64,000 bases of DNA from Rhodopseudomonas palustris (GTDB taxonomy: Bacteria; Pseudomonadota; Alphaproteobacteria; Rhizobiales; Xanthobacteraceae), in NCBI RefSeq assembly GCF_034479375.1, contig NZ_CP140155.1:4254501-4318500 (forward strand). Direction: 5' to 3'. A model generated the notes under the pieces. It worked only from the letters and a program-made list of their open reading frames with translations. It was not told where the DNA came from and did no database searches. The translations under genes and the position numbers were made by a program. Of the stretch, positions 28,229 to 35,415 are shown in pieces. Every line of letters begins with the position of its first letter. Position 1 is the stretch's first letter.

Positions 28229-28984
28229 ATGGCCAAGATCACCCTCGTCACAGGCGCAAACCGCGGTCTTGGCCGCAACACCGCGCTCAGCATCGCCCAT
28301 CATGGCGGCGATGTGATCGTCGCTCATCGAGGCAACGAGGCGCAGGCCCAAGAGGTGGTTTCCGAGATCCGTGCGCTCGGCTGCAAAGCCATCGCGCTGC
28401 AACTCGATGTTTCGAAAATCGCCGGCTTCTCGGCCGTTGTCGGACTACTGCGCGCGTCGCTTCGCGAGACTTGGGGGCGCGAGACATTCGATCACCTGAT
28501 CAACAACGCTGGGCACGGAGAATTCGCCATGATCGGCGAGACGACCGAGGCGCAGTTCGATGGACTCTTCGACGTGCATGTGAAGGGCGTTTTCTTCCTC
28601 GTTCAGGCGCTCTTGCCACTGATCGCCGACGGCGGGCGGATTGTGAACTTCTCCTCTGGCCTGACGCGCGTCTCCTATGCGGGTTTCTCGGCCTATGCGG
28701 CAGCCAAAGGTGCCGTCGAGGTGCTGACGGTCTACATGGCAAAGGAACTCGGAGCGCGTGGCATCACGGTGAACACCGTCGCGCCGGGGGCGATCGAGAC
28801 GGACTTCGGCGGCGGCCTCGTGCGCGACAATGCCGAGGTGAACACTCAGTTCGCCGGAATGACAGCGCTTGGCCGCGTGGGCGTCCCCGATGACATCGGG
28901 CCGATGGTGGCGAGCCTCCTCGGCGATGACAACCGCTGGGTTACGGCGCAGAGAATCGAGGTTTCCGGCGGCCAGACGATCTGA
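28229..28984 (+). CDS. Short-chain dehydrogenase/reductase
   Basis: 251-residue NAD(P)-dependent oxidoreductase of the classical SDR family. The cofactor motif TGANRGLG is at residues 8-15, NNAG at 92-95, the catalytic serine at 142/143 and YxxxK as Y156-K160; it ends with IEVSGGQTI, the usual SDR C-terminus. HRGNE after the second strand suggests NADPH preference. It has a clear AAGGAA ribosome binding site and is divergent from the AraC regulator gene. Substrate unknown. Confidence 0.92.
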   Translation: MAKITLVTGANRGLGRNTALSIAHHGGDVIVAHRGNEAQAQEVVSEIRALGCKAIALQLDVSKIAGFSAVVGLLRASLRETWGRETFDHLINNAGHGEFAMIGETTEAQFDGLFDVHVKGVFFLVQALLPLIADGGRIVNFSSGLTRVSYAGFSAYAAAKGAVEVLTVYMAKELGARGITVNTVAPGAIETDFGGGLVRDNAEVNTQFAGMTALGRVGVPDDIGPMVASLLGDDNRWVTAQRIEVSGGQTI

Positions 28985-29312
28985 ACAGCCAAGCCTGCAG
29001 CCAAGGCCGCGGCGCGGTCAAACACCGCGCGCTTCACTTTCAGGAAGCCCGCCTCGTCCCGCCAACGGCGGCGTTGGAGCGCTATGCCGTAAGCATCGTG
29101 CTCGTCTTCATCGGGCAGGGTGAATGACCGCTCACGACCCCATTTCGACCGTTCGCTCGCGCCTCGATTTTGGAGGGCCATAGCGGAAACGTCGTTCTCC
29201 GTTTCATCGGCTTCGGCCCGCCACGTCTTCTGACGCCTCGCCTCCCTCTGCCCGATCCTGCCGAGCCGGGCCCGTTCGCTCGCGCCATTCCGATGGTCGC
29301 GCTCTGCAGGAC
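28985..29312. other. Intergenic region between convergent genes
   Basis: No gene is supported. A minus-strand frame is open across it, but it runs into the cyclase gene out of frame and has no matching start or ribosome binding site. The stretch around 29120-29160 (GAATGACCGCTCACGACCCC...) resembles a palindromic motif I recall as frequent in rhizobial intergenic DNA, but the match is loose. Confidence 0.4.
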
Positions 29313-30098
29313 CTACTCGTACAGAAATGCGACGACCCGCGCAGGGGCTGCCGATGCGCCCTTCAGGCGCAATGGAAAAATCCCGACATCGAAGCCGTGG
29401 CTCGGCAGGGCGTCGAGACCACGAAGCTGCTCGATGTGCCAATAGGGCTTGCGTCGGCCGACCAGGTGGCCGGCCCAGAACAGATCACTGCGGCCCTCGC
29501 TCTTGCTGCGGCGGATCTGATGGTGAAAGGGCAGGTCCCAGCCCCACTGATCGATGCCCATGACGCGAACGCCGTGATCGATCAGCCATTCGGTTGCGGC
29601 GGCGCTGACGCCGGTCCCGAGCTTCCAGTAATCCGGCTGGCCCTGGAATCGATCGCGTCCTGTCCGGATCATGGCGATCGTGCCCGGCGAAAGCGCCACT
29701 CCGATCCGGGTGAGGCCCTCGGCGAGGTCGGCGATCTCGATCTCTTCTCCGTCCTGCTTGTGCGTCATGTCGAAAACAATGCCGGGACCGAACATCAGGT
29801 CGAGCGGCATCTGTTCGATCGTCGGCAGCGGCCGGCCTTCGCTGTCGGTCGGGCCATAGTGCCAGGGCGCATCGATATGAGTAGTTGCATGAACGCCGAG
29901 CCGCGTGATCGTATCGTCGGCCCAGCCTTCAAAGTCCTTCGGGAAAAGTCGGAAAGGCAGGCCCAGCAGTCGGACCAGCCAGCGAGCCCGCCGATGTCGA
30001 TGATGCTTCACCTTGACGCGCATGAAGAATGGGTCGGCGGGATTCTCCACAATCTCCTTGGAAAGATCCACGATGCGAGCGGGCTGAAGGCGATTCAT
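29313..30098 (-). CDS. Cyclase-family (kynurenine-formamidase-like) hydrolase
   Basis: 261-residue metal-dependent hydrolase of the cyclase/KynB superfamily. The metal-binding signature HATTHIDAPWH spans H70 to H80 (H70, H74, D76 and H80), and VRVMGIDQWGWDLPF and a C-terminal FPLRLKGASAAPARVVAFLYE are typical of the family. It is longer than KynB (about 210) and belongs to the broader group acting on formamides, lactones or isatin-like rings. A perfect vir-box-like site lies 186 bp upstream of the start, making control by the VirG-like regulator encoded nearby plausible. Substrate unknown. Confidence 0.85.
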   Translation of the reverse strand: MNRLQPARIVDLSKEIVENPADPFFMRVKVKHHRHRRARWLVRLLGLPFRLFPKDFEGWADDTITRLGVHATTHIDAPWHYGPTDSEGRPLPTIEQMPLDLMFGPGIVFDMTHKQDGEEIEIADLAEGLTRIGVALSPGTIAMIRTGRDRFQGQPDYWKLGTGVSAAATEWLIDHGVRVMGIDQWGWDLPFHHQIRRSKSEGRSDLFWAGHLVGRRKPYWHIEQLRGLDALPSHGFDVGIFPLRLKGASAAPARVVAFLYE

Positions 30099-30283
30099 GG
30101 CGGTCTCGTCGGTCGGAGAGAATTCGGCCCATCACTCGCCGCCGGGGCGCGGCAAGTCGTGCCCAGCTCGCTGGCCGGCGCGCGATGACGCGTCGACGAG
30201 GCGGCTTTATCGGTCGCGTCGAGCTGTGGAGCGCACTCAGCTCCGGGAGTATTTCTGCTTTGTTTCGTGCGCCCTAAACTTCG

Positions 30284-30297
30284 ATTGCAATTGTAAC
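30284..30297. promoter_or_regulatory. vir-box-like site (full match)
   Basis: ATTGCAATTGTAAC matches the remembered 14-base vir box consensus RTTDCAWTTGHAAY at all positions. The site is symmetric about the CAATTG core and sits in the 345-bp gap between the LysR gene end and the cyclase gene start, 186 bp before the cyclase ATG. The rest of this gap contains no gene that I can support. Function as a VirG-like binding site is inferred from the VirG-like regulator 3.4 kb away. Confidence 0.6.
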
Positions 30298-30443
30298 GTC
30301 GGCCCGACTCGCCGAGGTCGCGCCGCAATGCCGCTCCGTCATTCCTCCGCTGCTTGCGCGCGGCATATGCCGCCGCTCCGATATCGAGGGGACGGTCCGC
30401 GACGGCATCGATTGCCGAGGTCGTCAAACCAGCCGCTCGAAAC

Positions 30444-31385
30444 TCACTTGTGCAGCACGCGGCGCCGGCTGCGCGAGGGACCGGACTTCGCTTCGGCCGC
30501 CCAGCTGCGGGCCAGGCCGATGAAGGCCTTCATCGCGGCCGAAGGATTCCGACGTCCCGGGTAATAGAGGCACAGGCCGGCGAAGGGCGGCGTCCAATCC
30601 TCCAGCACCCGAACGAGACGTCCGGCATCGATGTCGGCGAGGACGTCCTGCTCCATGAAGATCCCGATCCCGATCCCTTCCAGCGCCGCCGCGCGCGCGA
30701 GCGTCGCCTCGTCGAGCGTGATCGGTCCATCGACCTCGATCTGCACCGGATGTCCGTTCTTTTCGAACGGCCAGCGGAAAAGCGCGCCATTGGGCAAGCG
30801 TGCGCGGATGCAGCGGTGACCGATCAGGTCAGGCGGCACGAGCGGCCTGGCATGATCCGCGAAATAGGATGGCGCGCCGACGACGGCGTAACGCTGCGGC
30901 CGGCCGAGCGACACCGCTATCATATCGCTGGGCACGAGATCGGCCACGCGGACGCCGAGATCGAAGCCGTCGGCGACGATGTCGACCAACCGCCCTTCGG
31001 TGACCAGGTCGATGTGAACGTCGGGGTATCGGCGGAGAAATTCCAGGATCAAGGGCGAGAGGATCTCCCGCGCGGCCATCGCAAAGGCGTTGATCCGCAG
31101 GGTGCCCGACGGCGTCGCCTGCCGGGACCTCGCCGTTTCGATCGCGGCTTTGATGTCCTGAAGCGCAGGGCCGGTCTGGCCGACGAAGAGTTGCCCGGTG
31201 TCCGTCAGTGATACGCTACGTGTCGTCCGATTGAACAGACGGACGCCGAGGCTCGCTTCGAGCTTGCCGATCGCGTTGCTGAGCGCCGTTGTCGACATGC
31301 CGAGATCGAGCGCGGCCGCGCGAAACGACCCGCGCCGCGCGATCGCGACCACCGCTTCCAGATCTTGCAGGGAGGTCCGCGGCAT
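30444..31385 (-). CDS. LysR-family transcriptional regulator
   Basis: 313-residue regulator. The winged-helix N-terminus reads [21 protein letters not shown], then [29 protein letters not shown], the LysR HTH. The effector domain has [21 protein letters not shown] and [19 protein letters not shown] core, resembling the CrgA/AaeR group that responds to small organic compounds. It is divergent from the SnoaL-like and SDR genes, which it probably regulates from the 141-bp shared promoter region. The ATG start immediately precedes the conserved HTH. Confidence 0.92.
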   Translation of the reverse strand: MPRTSLQDLEAVVAIARRGSFRAAALDLGMSTTALSNAIGKLEASLGVRLFNRTTRSVSLTDTGQLFVGQTGPALQDIKAAIETARSRQATPSGTLRINAFAMAAREILSPLILEFLRRYPDVHIDLVTEGRLVDIVADGFDLGVRVADLVPSDMIAVSLGRPQRYAVVGAPSYFADHARPLVPPDLIGHRCIRARLPNGALFRWPFEKNGHPVQIEVDGPITLDEATLARAAALEGIGIGIFMEQDVLADIDAGRLVRVLEDWTPPFAGLCLYYPGRRNPSAAMKAFIGLARSWAAEAKSGPSRSRRRVLHK

Positions 31386-31526
31386 TATCCCGATCTTCGC
31401 AACACGTCATCCTCATTCTACGTGCTTACCGAAATGATTGTCCATTGCTAGATCGGGGTCGTGCGCAGAGGCGGCCGCTGATCCCGCGACGCCTCGCTCG
31501 ACGCGGACAGCGAAAGGAACAACATC

Positions 31527-31853
31527 ATGCAACTCGACCTGCCGCCCCCGATCGCCGCTTATCTCGCCGCCCACGGGCGCCGCAGCGACGGCATCGCTGA
31601 TCTGTTCGTTCAGGATGCCGTCGTGAAAGACGAAGGCCACAGTTATTTGGGCGTCGCCGCCATCTCGCGGTGGCTAACGGAGAGTTCGGCGAAGTACGAC
31701 TTCACCGTTCAGCCGATCGCGGGGGAAACCGCCGACGGTGCGACCATCGTGACGTGCCGTGTCACAGGCAATTTTCCCGGCAGCCCGGTCGACCTCCGCT
31801 ATCGGTTCCGGGTCGATGGGGACAAGATCGCTTCGCTGGAGATCACGCCATGA
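31527..31853 (+). CDS. SnoaL-like / NTF2-fold small protein
   Basis: 108-residue cytoplasmic protein with the cone-shaped NTF2-like fold pattern: [34 protein letters not shown] at the start, followed by a strand-rich second half ending in [17 protein letters not shown]. Such proteins act as isomerases or ligand-binding partners. It has an AAGGAA ribosome binding site, overlaps the SDR gene by four bases (ATGA) and lies divergent from the LysR gene, so the pair is likely a LysR-controlled unit. The reaction is unknown. Confidence 0.8.
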   Translation: MQLDLPPPIAAYLAAHGRRSDGIADLFVQDAVVKDEGHSYLGVAAISRWLTESSAKYDFTVQPIAGETADGATIVTCRVTGNFPGSPVDLRYRFRVDGDKIASLEITP

Positions 31854-32632
31854 GCTTCGATCTCGAGCTGAAGGGCCGCCGCGCTCTCGTCACCGGTGGA
31901 ACCAAGGGGATCGGCGCGGCTGTCGTCCATTCGTTGGTCGGGGCCGGCGTCGAAGTGGTGACGACCGCAAGATCGGCGCCGGTCACGGCCGTGGACCACG
32001 TTCACTATGCGCCTGCGGACCTGACGACGGCGGACGGCTGCGCCAGAGTGGCCGAGGCGGTCAGGCAGCGGCTTGGCGGCGTCGATATCATCGTGCACGT
32101 CGTCGGCGGCTCGAGTGCGCCGGCGGGCGGCTACCAGGCGCTCAGCGACGCCGTCTGGGCCGACGAGATCAACGCCAATCTGCTGGCGGCCGTGCGGCTG
32201 GACCGCGCGCTGGTGCCGGCGATGGTGGCGCAAGGATCAGGCGTCGTCGTGCACGTCAGCTCCATTCAGCATCGGCTCCCGCTGCCGGAATCCACCACAG
32301 CCTACGCGGCGGCGAAGGCGGCGCTGTCGACCTACAGCAAGAGCCTGTCGAAGGAAGTCACCCCAAGGGGCGTTCGCGTGGTGCGGGTCGCGCCGGGCTG
32401 GGTCGAAACCGAGGCGGCTGTGCGGCTCGTCGAGCGCGTCGCCGTCGAGGCCGGCACCGACTACGAAGGTGGCCGGCGGATCATTATGGCCGGTCTCGGG
32501 GGCGTGCCGCTGGGACGCCCGAGCCGTCCGGATGAAGTCGCAGACCTCATCACGTTTCTCGTTTCGGCGCGCGCCAGCGCCATCACCGGCGCCGAATACG
32601 TCATCGACGGCGGAACCGTGCCGACGGCCTAG
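31850..32632 (+). CDS. Short-chain dehydrogenase/reductase
   Basis: 260-residue SDR coupled by overlap to the SnoaL-like gene. The cofactor motif TGGTKGIG is at residues 15-22, catalytic serine at 137/138 and YAAAK at Y152-K156; the C-terminus [14 protein letters not shown] is typical. The NNAG motif is replaced by VHVVGGSS, as seen in several SDR subfamilies acting on unusual substrates. It is distinct from the SDR at 28229 and is not its recent duplicate. Start chosen by the ATGA overlap. Confidence 0.9.
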   Translation: MSFDLELKGRRALVTGGTKGIGAAVVHSLVGAGVEVVTTARSAPVTAVDHVHYAPADLTTADGCARVAEAVRQRLGGVDIIVHVVGGSSAPAGGYQALSDAVWADEINANLLAAVRLDRALVPAMVAQGSGVVVHVSSIQHRLPLPESTTAYAAAKAALSTYSKSLSKEVTPRGVRVVRVAPGWVETEAAVRLVERVAVEAGTDYEGGRRIIMAGLGGVPLGRPSRPDEVADLITFLVSARASAITGAEYVIDGGTVPTA

Positions 32633-32700
32633 CGCGGGTCGTGGCGCCGAACCGTCCGCACCGCCGCAAGGCGTTCGAGATCGTCGCAGGCCTGACGATG

Positions 32701-32714
32701 ATTGCAGTTGTAAT
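32701..32714. promoter_or_regulatory. vir-box-like site (13 of 14)
   Basis: ATTGCAGTTGTAAT differs from the remembered consensus only at one core position (G for A/T). It is part of a longer inverted repeat GATTGCA...TGCAATC. It lies 68 bp after the SDR stop and about 80 bp before a small hypothetical frame on the plus strand. Confidence 0.4.
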
Positions 32715-32794
32715 GCAATCGGAGCTCCGCGACATCGAGGCGCAAGATCCGGGGCGGAAAACCCCAGCACCGACTGGAAGCTGGATCGCGTCAC

Positions 32795-33133
32795 ATGTCT
32801 CGCATCGCAAACACCTCGACGTTCGCCGCCATCGCCGAGCGCAAGCGCGCTGGTCGCGTCGCGATCCTGATCTCCGGCGGCCCGGGAGGCGGGGTTCGGT
32901 TGCGCGTCGCCCCCTTGGTCGGCGCCGTCCGCGATGCGTCGATGCGAGCTCGCGCCTATGGCGTCCTCTCGGCGTTGCCGCTGCCTGCCGGATATCCGGT
33001 CGGCGGCATGGTCGGCGAACAATGGCGCGCCGCGCTTCAAATCGCGACGGATCAAACCGGCATGATCGGCGTGGCGATCGTGGCATGGATCCTGGCATGG
33101 TCGCGCATTCGGCGCGGCAACCGTGATGTCTAG
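32795..33133 (+). CDS. Hypothetical small protein
   Basis: A 112-residue frame with the strong G/C third-position preference of real genes here. It starts MSRIANTSTFAAIAERKRAG and ends with a hydrophobic segment (TGMIGVAIVAWILAWSR) followed by basic residues, suggesting a C-terminal membrane anchor. No family is recognised and the ribosome binding site is weak. A vir-box-like site lies about 80 bp upstream. It may be a fragment; the remaining sequence up to the Lrp remnant has nothing else recognisable. Confidence 0.35.
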   Translation: MSRIANTSTFAAIAERKRAGRVAILISGGPGGGVRLRVAPLVGAVRDASMRARAYGVLSALPLPAGYPVGGMVGEQWRAALQIATDQTGMIGVAIVAWILAWSRIRRGNRDV

Positions 33134-33224
33134 CGTCGATCACTTCGACAGGCTCGCGCGCCTCGTCTCATCCGGCCTGGCCGAGCTGTTGCGCTGGGCG
33201 GCGCCCGCATTCGCCGGAGTACGC

Positions 33225-33488
33225 TCAGAATGGCAGGCGTGCGTTCTCCTTGACGCTCTTCATCACGAAGAACGTCCGCGTCTGCCTGACGCCGGGCAGA
33301 GCGATCAGCTTTTGGCCATGGCTGAAGCCGTGCTCGAACAGACGCTGGGTGCGCCGGTGACACGTCGCCGCGCTGAGTTTTCACGCGTGCGGCGAGTTTC
33401 GGCGTTGGTCAGCCGCCGGTCGTCCTGCAGCGCGCTGCAGGATCTTGGTGTCGATCCGATCGATCTGGGCCGTGGAATCTTCTTCCAT
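33225..33488 (-). pseudogene. Remnant of an Lrp/AsnC-family regulator
   Basis: The minus strand starts MEEDSTAQIDRIDTKILQR, a typical Lrp N-terminus, but then needs frame changes to read DDRRLTNAE and the helix-turn-helix part LSAATCHRRTQRLFEHG. It then jumps directly to KLIALPGVRQTRTFFVMKS followed by VKENARLPF and a stop, the end of the RAM ligand-binding domain. About 80 central residues of the domain are missing and at least two frameshifts are present. A complete Lrp is about 150 residues. The gene is therefore dead. Regulators of this family often accompany acdS, a remnant of which lies at 39968-40111, but a link is only suggestive. Confidence 0.75.
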
Positions 33489-33673
33489 AATCGGAGCGCC
33501 ATACGAATGAAATGTTCAGTAACGTAGGCGCCGCATGACGCGTATCAGAATCGTCCGCAAGTCGAGAGCACGTTCCGGCCGAGTTCGTCTGTTTTCCGCA
33601 GCAATTGACCGGGAACGAAGTTCGCTTCCCATTGCGATGACGCGGGCTGCGCCGTGTCGTCCTGGAGTCCGAC

Positions 33674-34402
33674 GTGAAACACATCCTTGTGGTGGACGAC
33701 GACAGCAGGCTGCGAAGCATGCTGGTCGATTATCTGACGCAGCATGCCTTTCGCGCATCGGCGGCAAAGGACAGCCATCAGCTCGGGCAGATCCTGGCCA
33801 AGGACCCCGCCGACCTGATCGTCGTCGATCTCAACCTCGGCAGGGAGGACGGCCTCGAGATCGTGCGGTCGCACTCCACCAAGTCGGACGCGCCGATCAT
33901 CATCATCAGCGGCGATCGGCTGGACGAGGCGGACAAGGTCGTCGGCCTCGAACTCGGCGCCTCGGACTACATCACCAAGCCGTTCGGCCTGCGCGAATTC
34001 GTGGCGCGGATCCGCGCGGCGTTGCGCGTGAAGCCGGCCTCCATCGTCAAGCCGGATCGCAGCCTCTATCTTTTCGACGACTGGACGCTGAACGCCAGGC
34101 AGCGGCAACTCACATCGGTCTCGGCCGGAGAGGTCAAGCTGACCGCAGCGGAGTACAACCTGCTGATGGCCTTCCTCACCGCGCCCAAGCAGGTGATGTC
34201 GCGGGAGCAACTGCTCGCAGCCAGCCGCGTGCACAACGAGGAGGTTTTCGACAGGAGCATCGACGTCCTCATCTTGCGTCTGCGCCGCAAGCTGGAGCCG
34301 GACCCGTCGAATCCGAAACTGATCGTGACCGAGCGCGGGGCCGGCTATGTCTTCGATGCCGAGGTGACGGTCGAGCATCGGCCGCGGGCCGCGACGACGT
34401 GA
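33674..34402 (+). CDS. VirG-like two-component response regulator (OmpR/PhoB family)
   Basis: 242-residue regulator. The receiver domain begins MKHILVVDDDSRLRSMLVDY; phospho-acceptor D52 is in VVDLNLGREDGLEIV, with conserved S79/G80 and K102 in TKPF. The C-terminal winged helix contains LTAAEYNLLMAFLTAP and DRSIDVLILRLRRKLEPDPSNP. From memory, these stretches align closely with Agrobacterium VirG (length 241, D52, and the LNLGREDGLEIVR and RSIDVLILRLRRKLE segments), more than with ordinary PhoB. It starts with GTG after TGGAG and its stop overlaps the next gene (TGATG). The cognate kinase is the VirA-like protein two genes downstream. Confidence 0.9.
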   Translation: MKHILVVDDDSRLRSMLVDYLTQHAFRASAAKDSHQLGQILAKDPADLIVVDLNLGREDGLEIVRSHSTKSDAPIIIISGDRLDEADKVVGLELGASDYITKPFGLREFVARIRAALRVKPASIVKPDRSLYLFDDWTLNARQRQLTSVSAGEVKLTAAEYNLLMAFLTAPKQVMSREQLLAASRVHNEEVFDRSIDVLILRLRRKLEPDPSNPKLIVTERGAGYVFDAEVTVEHRPRAATT

Positions 34403-35415
34403 TGGCCATGCGATCCATCAAGCCGCCCCGCTGTTCGCGTCGGACGCTGGGCTGGCTGTGCGTGGCGCTGCTGTCTTTCCCGATCGACGGGGAGGCGGCC
34501 GAGGCGAGGGAGCGGCGGACCTTCGCGCCGCTCGAGGCGTCGTCGTCGCTCGATCCCGACAAGGTCGCACTCGGCCGGATGTTGTTCCATGATCCCGAGC
34601 TTTCGAAGTCGCGAGCGATATCGTGTGCGTCCTGCCACGACCTCGCGCGCGGCGGAACGGTGCCGTTGTCCCGCGCGATCGCCGAAGACGGCAAGGAGCA
34701 CAGCTTCAACGCTCCGACGATCTTCAACGTCGCGGCGAACTATCTGCTCGGTTGGCGCGGCAAGCACAAGTCGCTCGAGACGGTCAGCGAGCGGGTGCTG
34801 CTCGACAGCCGGCTGATGGCCTCCGACTGGGACCTCCTGGCGGCGCGCCTCCGGCAGGACCGCGACTATGCGGCGCGGTTCCGTCGCATCTACGGGCGAC
34901 ACGCCGACCGGGAGAGCGTGCTCGATGCCCTGGTCACGTTCCAGCGCTCGCTCGTCACGCCGAATTCCCGATTCGATCGCCATCTTCGCGGCGACGGCTC
35001 CGCGCTCACGGCGGGCGAACTCAGGGGACTGAAGCTGTTCATGACCTACGGATGCGCCTCGTGCCATCAGGGAGCCAATCTCGGCGGCAATATGCGCCAA
35101 CGCTTCGGCATCTTTTCGCAACCGGACGCGACGGGCACAGCCGAAGGCGCGGCGGCGAAGGCGCGGCTTCCGGAAGACTCCGACGACGACCTGTTTCGCG
35201 TGCCGAGCCTGCGTAACGTCGCAGTGACCGCGCCGTACTTCCATGATGGACGTATCGAGAGCCTGTCGGAGGCGGTGTCGATCATGGGGCAGCGTCAGCT
35301 CGGCCAGACACTCTCCGCGTCCGACACCGACGCCATTGTGTCTTTTCTGAAAACGCTCACCGGCGAGTACGATGGTCGCGAACTCGAGAACTCGGTCCCA
35401 GCACACGATCGGTGA
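34402..35415 (+). CDS. Diheme cytochrome c peroxidase / MauG-family protein
   Basis: 337-residue periplasmic diheme protein. A signal sequence (RTLGWLCVALLSFPIDGEAAEA) is followed by FAPLEASSSLDPDKVALGRMLFHD, the N-terminal signature of bacterial cytochrome c peroxidases. Heme motifs CASCH are at C75-H79 and C218-H222, and PYFHDGRIESLSEAVSIM near residue 278 carries the possible distal heme ligand. Members reduce hydrogen peroxide to water or, in MauG, oxidise a partner protein. It lies between the VirG-like and VirA-like genes and overlaps both (TGATG at the start, 44 bases at the end), an arrangement that strongly implies joint expression. Confidence 0.88.
   Translation: MAMRSIKPPRCSRRTLGWLCVALLSFPIDGEAAEARERRTFAPLEASSSLDPDKVALGRMLFHDPELSKSRAISCASCHDLARGGTVPLSRAIAEDGKEHSFNAPTIFNVAANYLLGWRGKHKSLETVSERVLLDSRLMASDWDLLAARLRQDRDYAARFRRIYGRHADRESVLDALVTFQRSLVTPNSRFDRHLRGDGSALTAGELRGLKLFMTYGCASCHQGANLGGNMRQRFGIFSQPDATGTAEGAAAKARLPEDSDDDLFRVPSLRNVAVTAPYFHDGRIESLSEAVSIMGQRQLGQTLSASDTDAIVSFLKTLTGEYDGRELENSVPAHDR

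Noticed and set aside
28846..29442. 198-residue minus-strand frame between the SDR and cyclase genes
   Set aside because: It overlaps both genes out of frame, lacks a ribosome binding site and matches no family.
32641..33126. 161-residue plus-strand frame downstream of the SnoaL/SDR pair
   Set aside because: It spans the vir-box-like site and is a different frame from the better-supported 112-residue protein; composition is arginine-rich noise.
33123..33527. 134-residue plus-strand frame
   Set aside because: It runs over the minus-strand Lrp/AsnC remnant, whose recognisable residues show the real coding direction.
33601..33630. CAATTG core with adjacent imperfect hairpin upstream of the VirG-like gene as an autoregulatory vir box
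   Set aside because: Only the central core fits; flanking TT and AA positions are missing.
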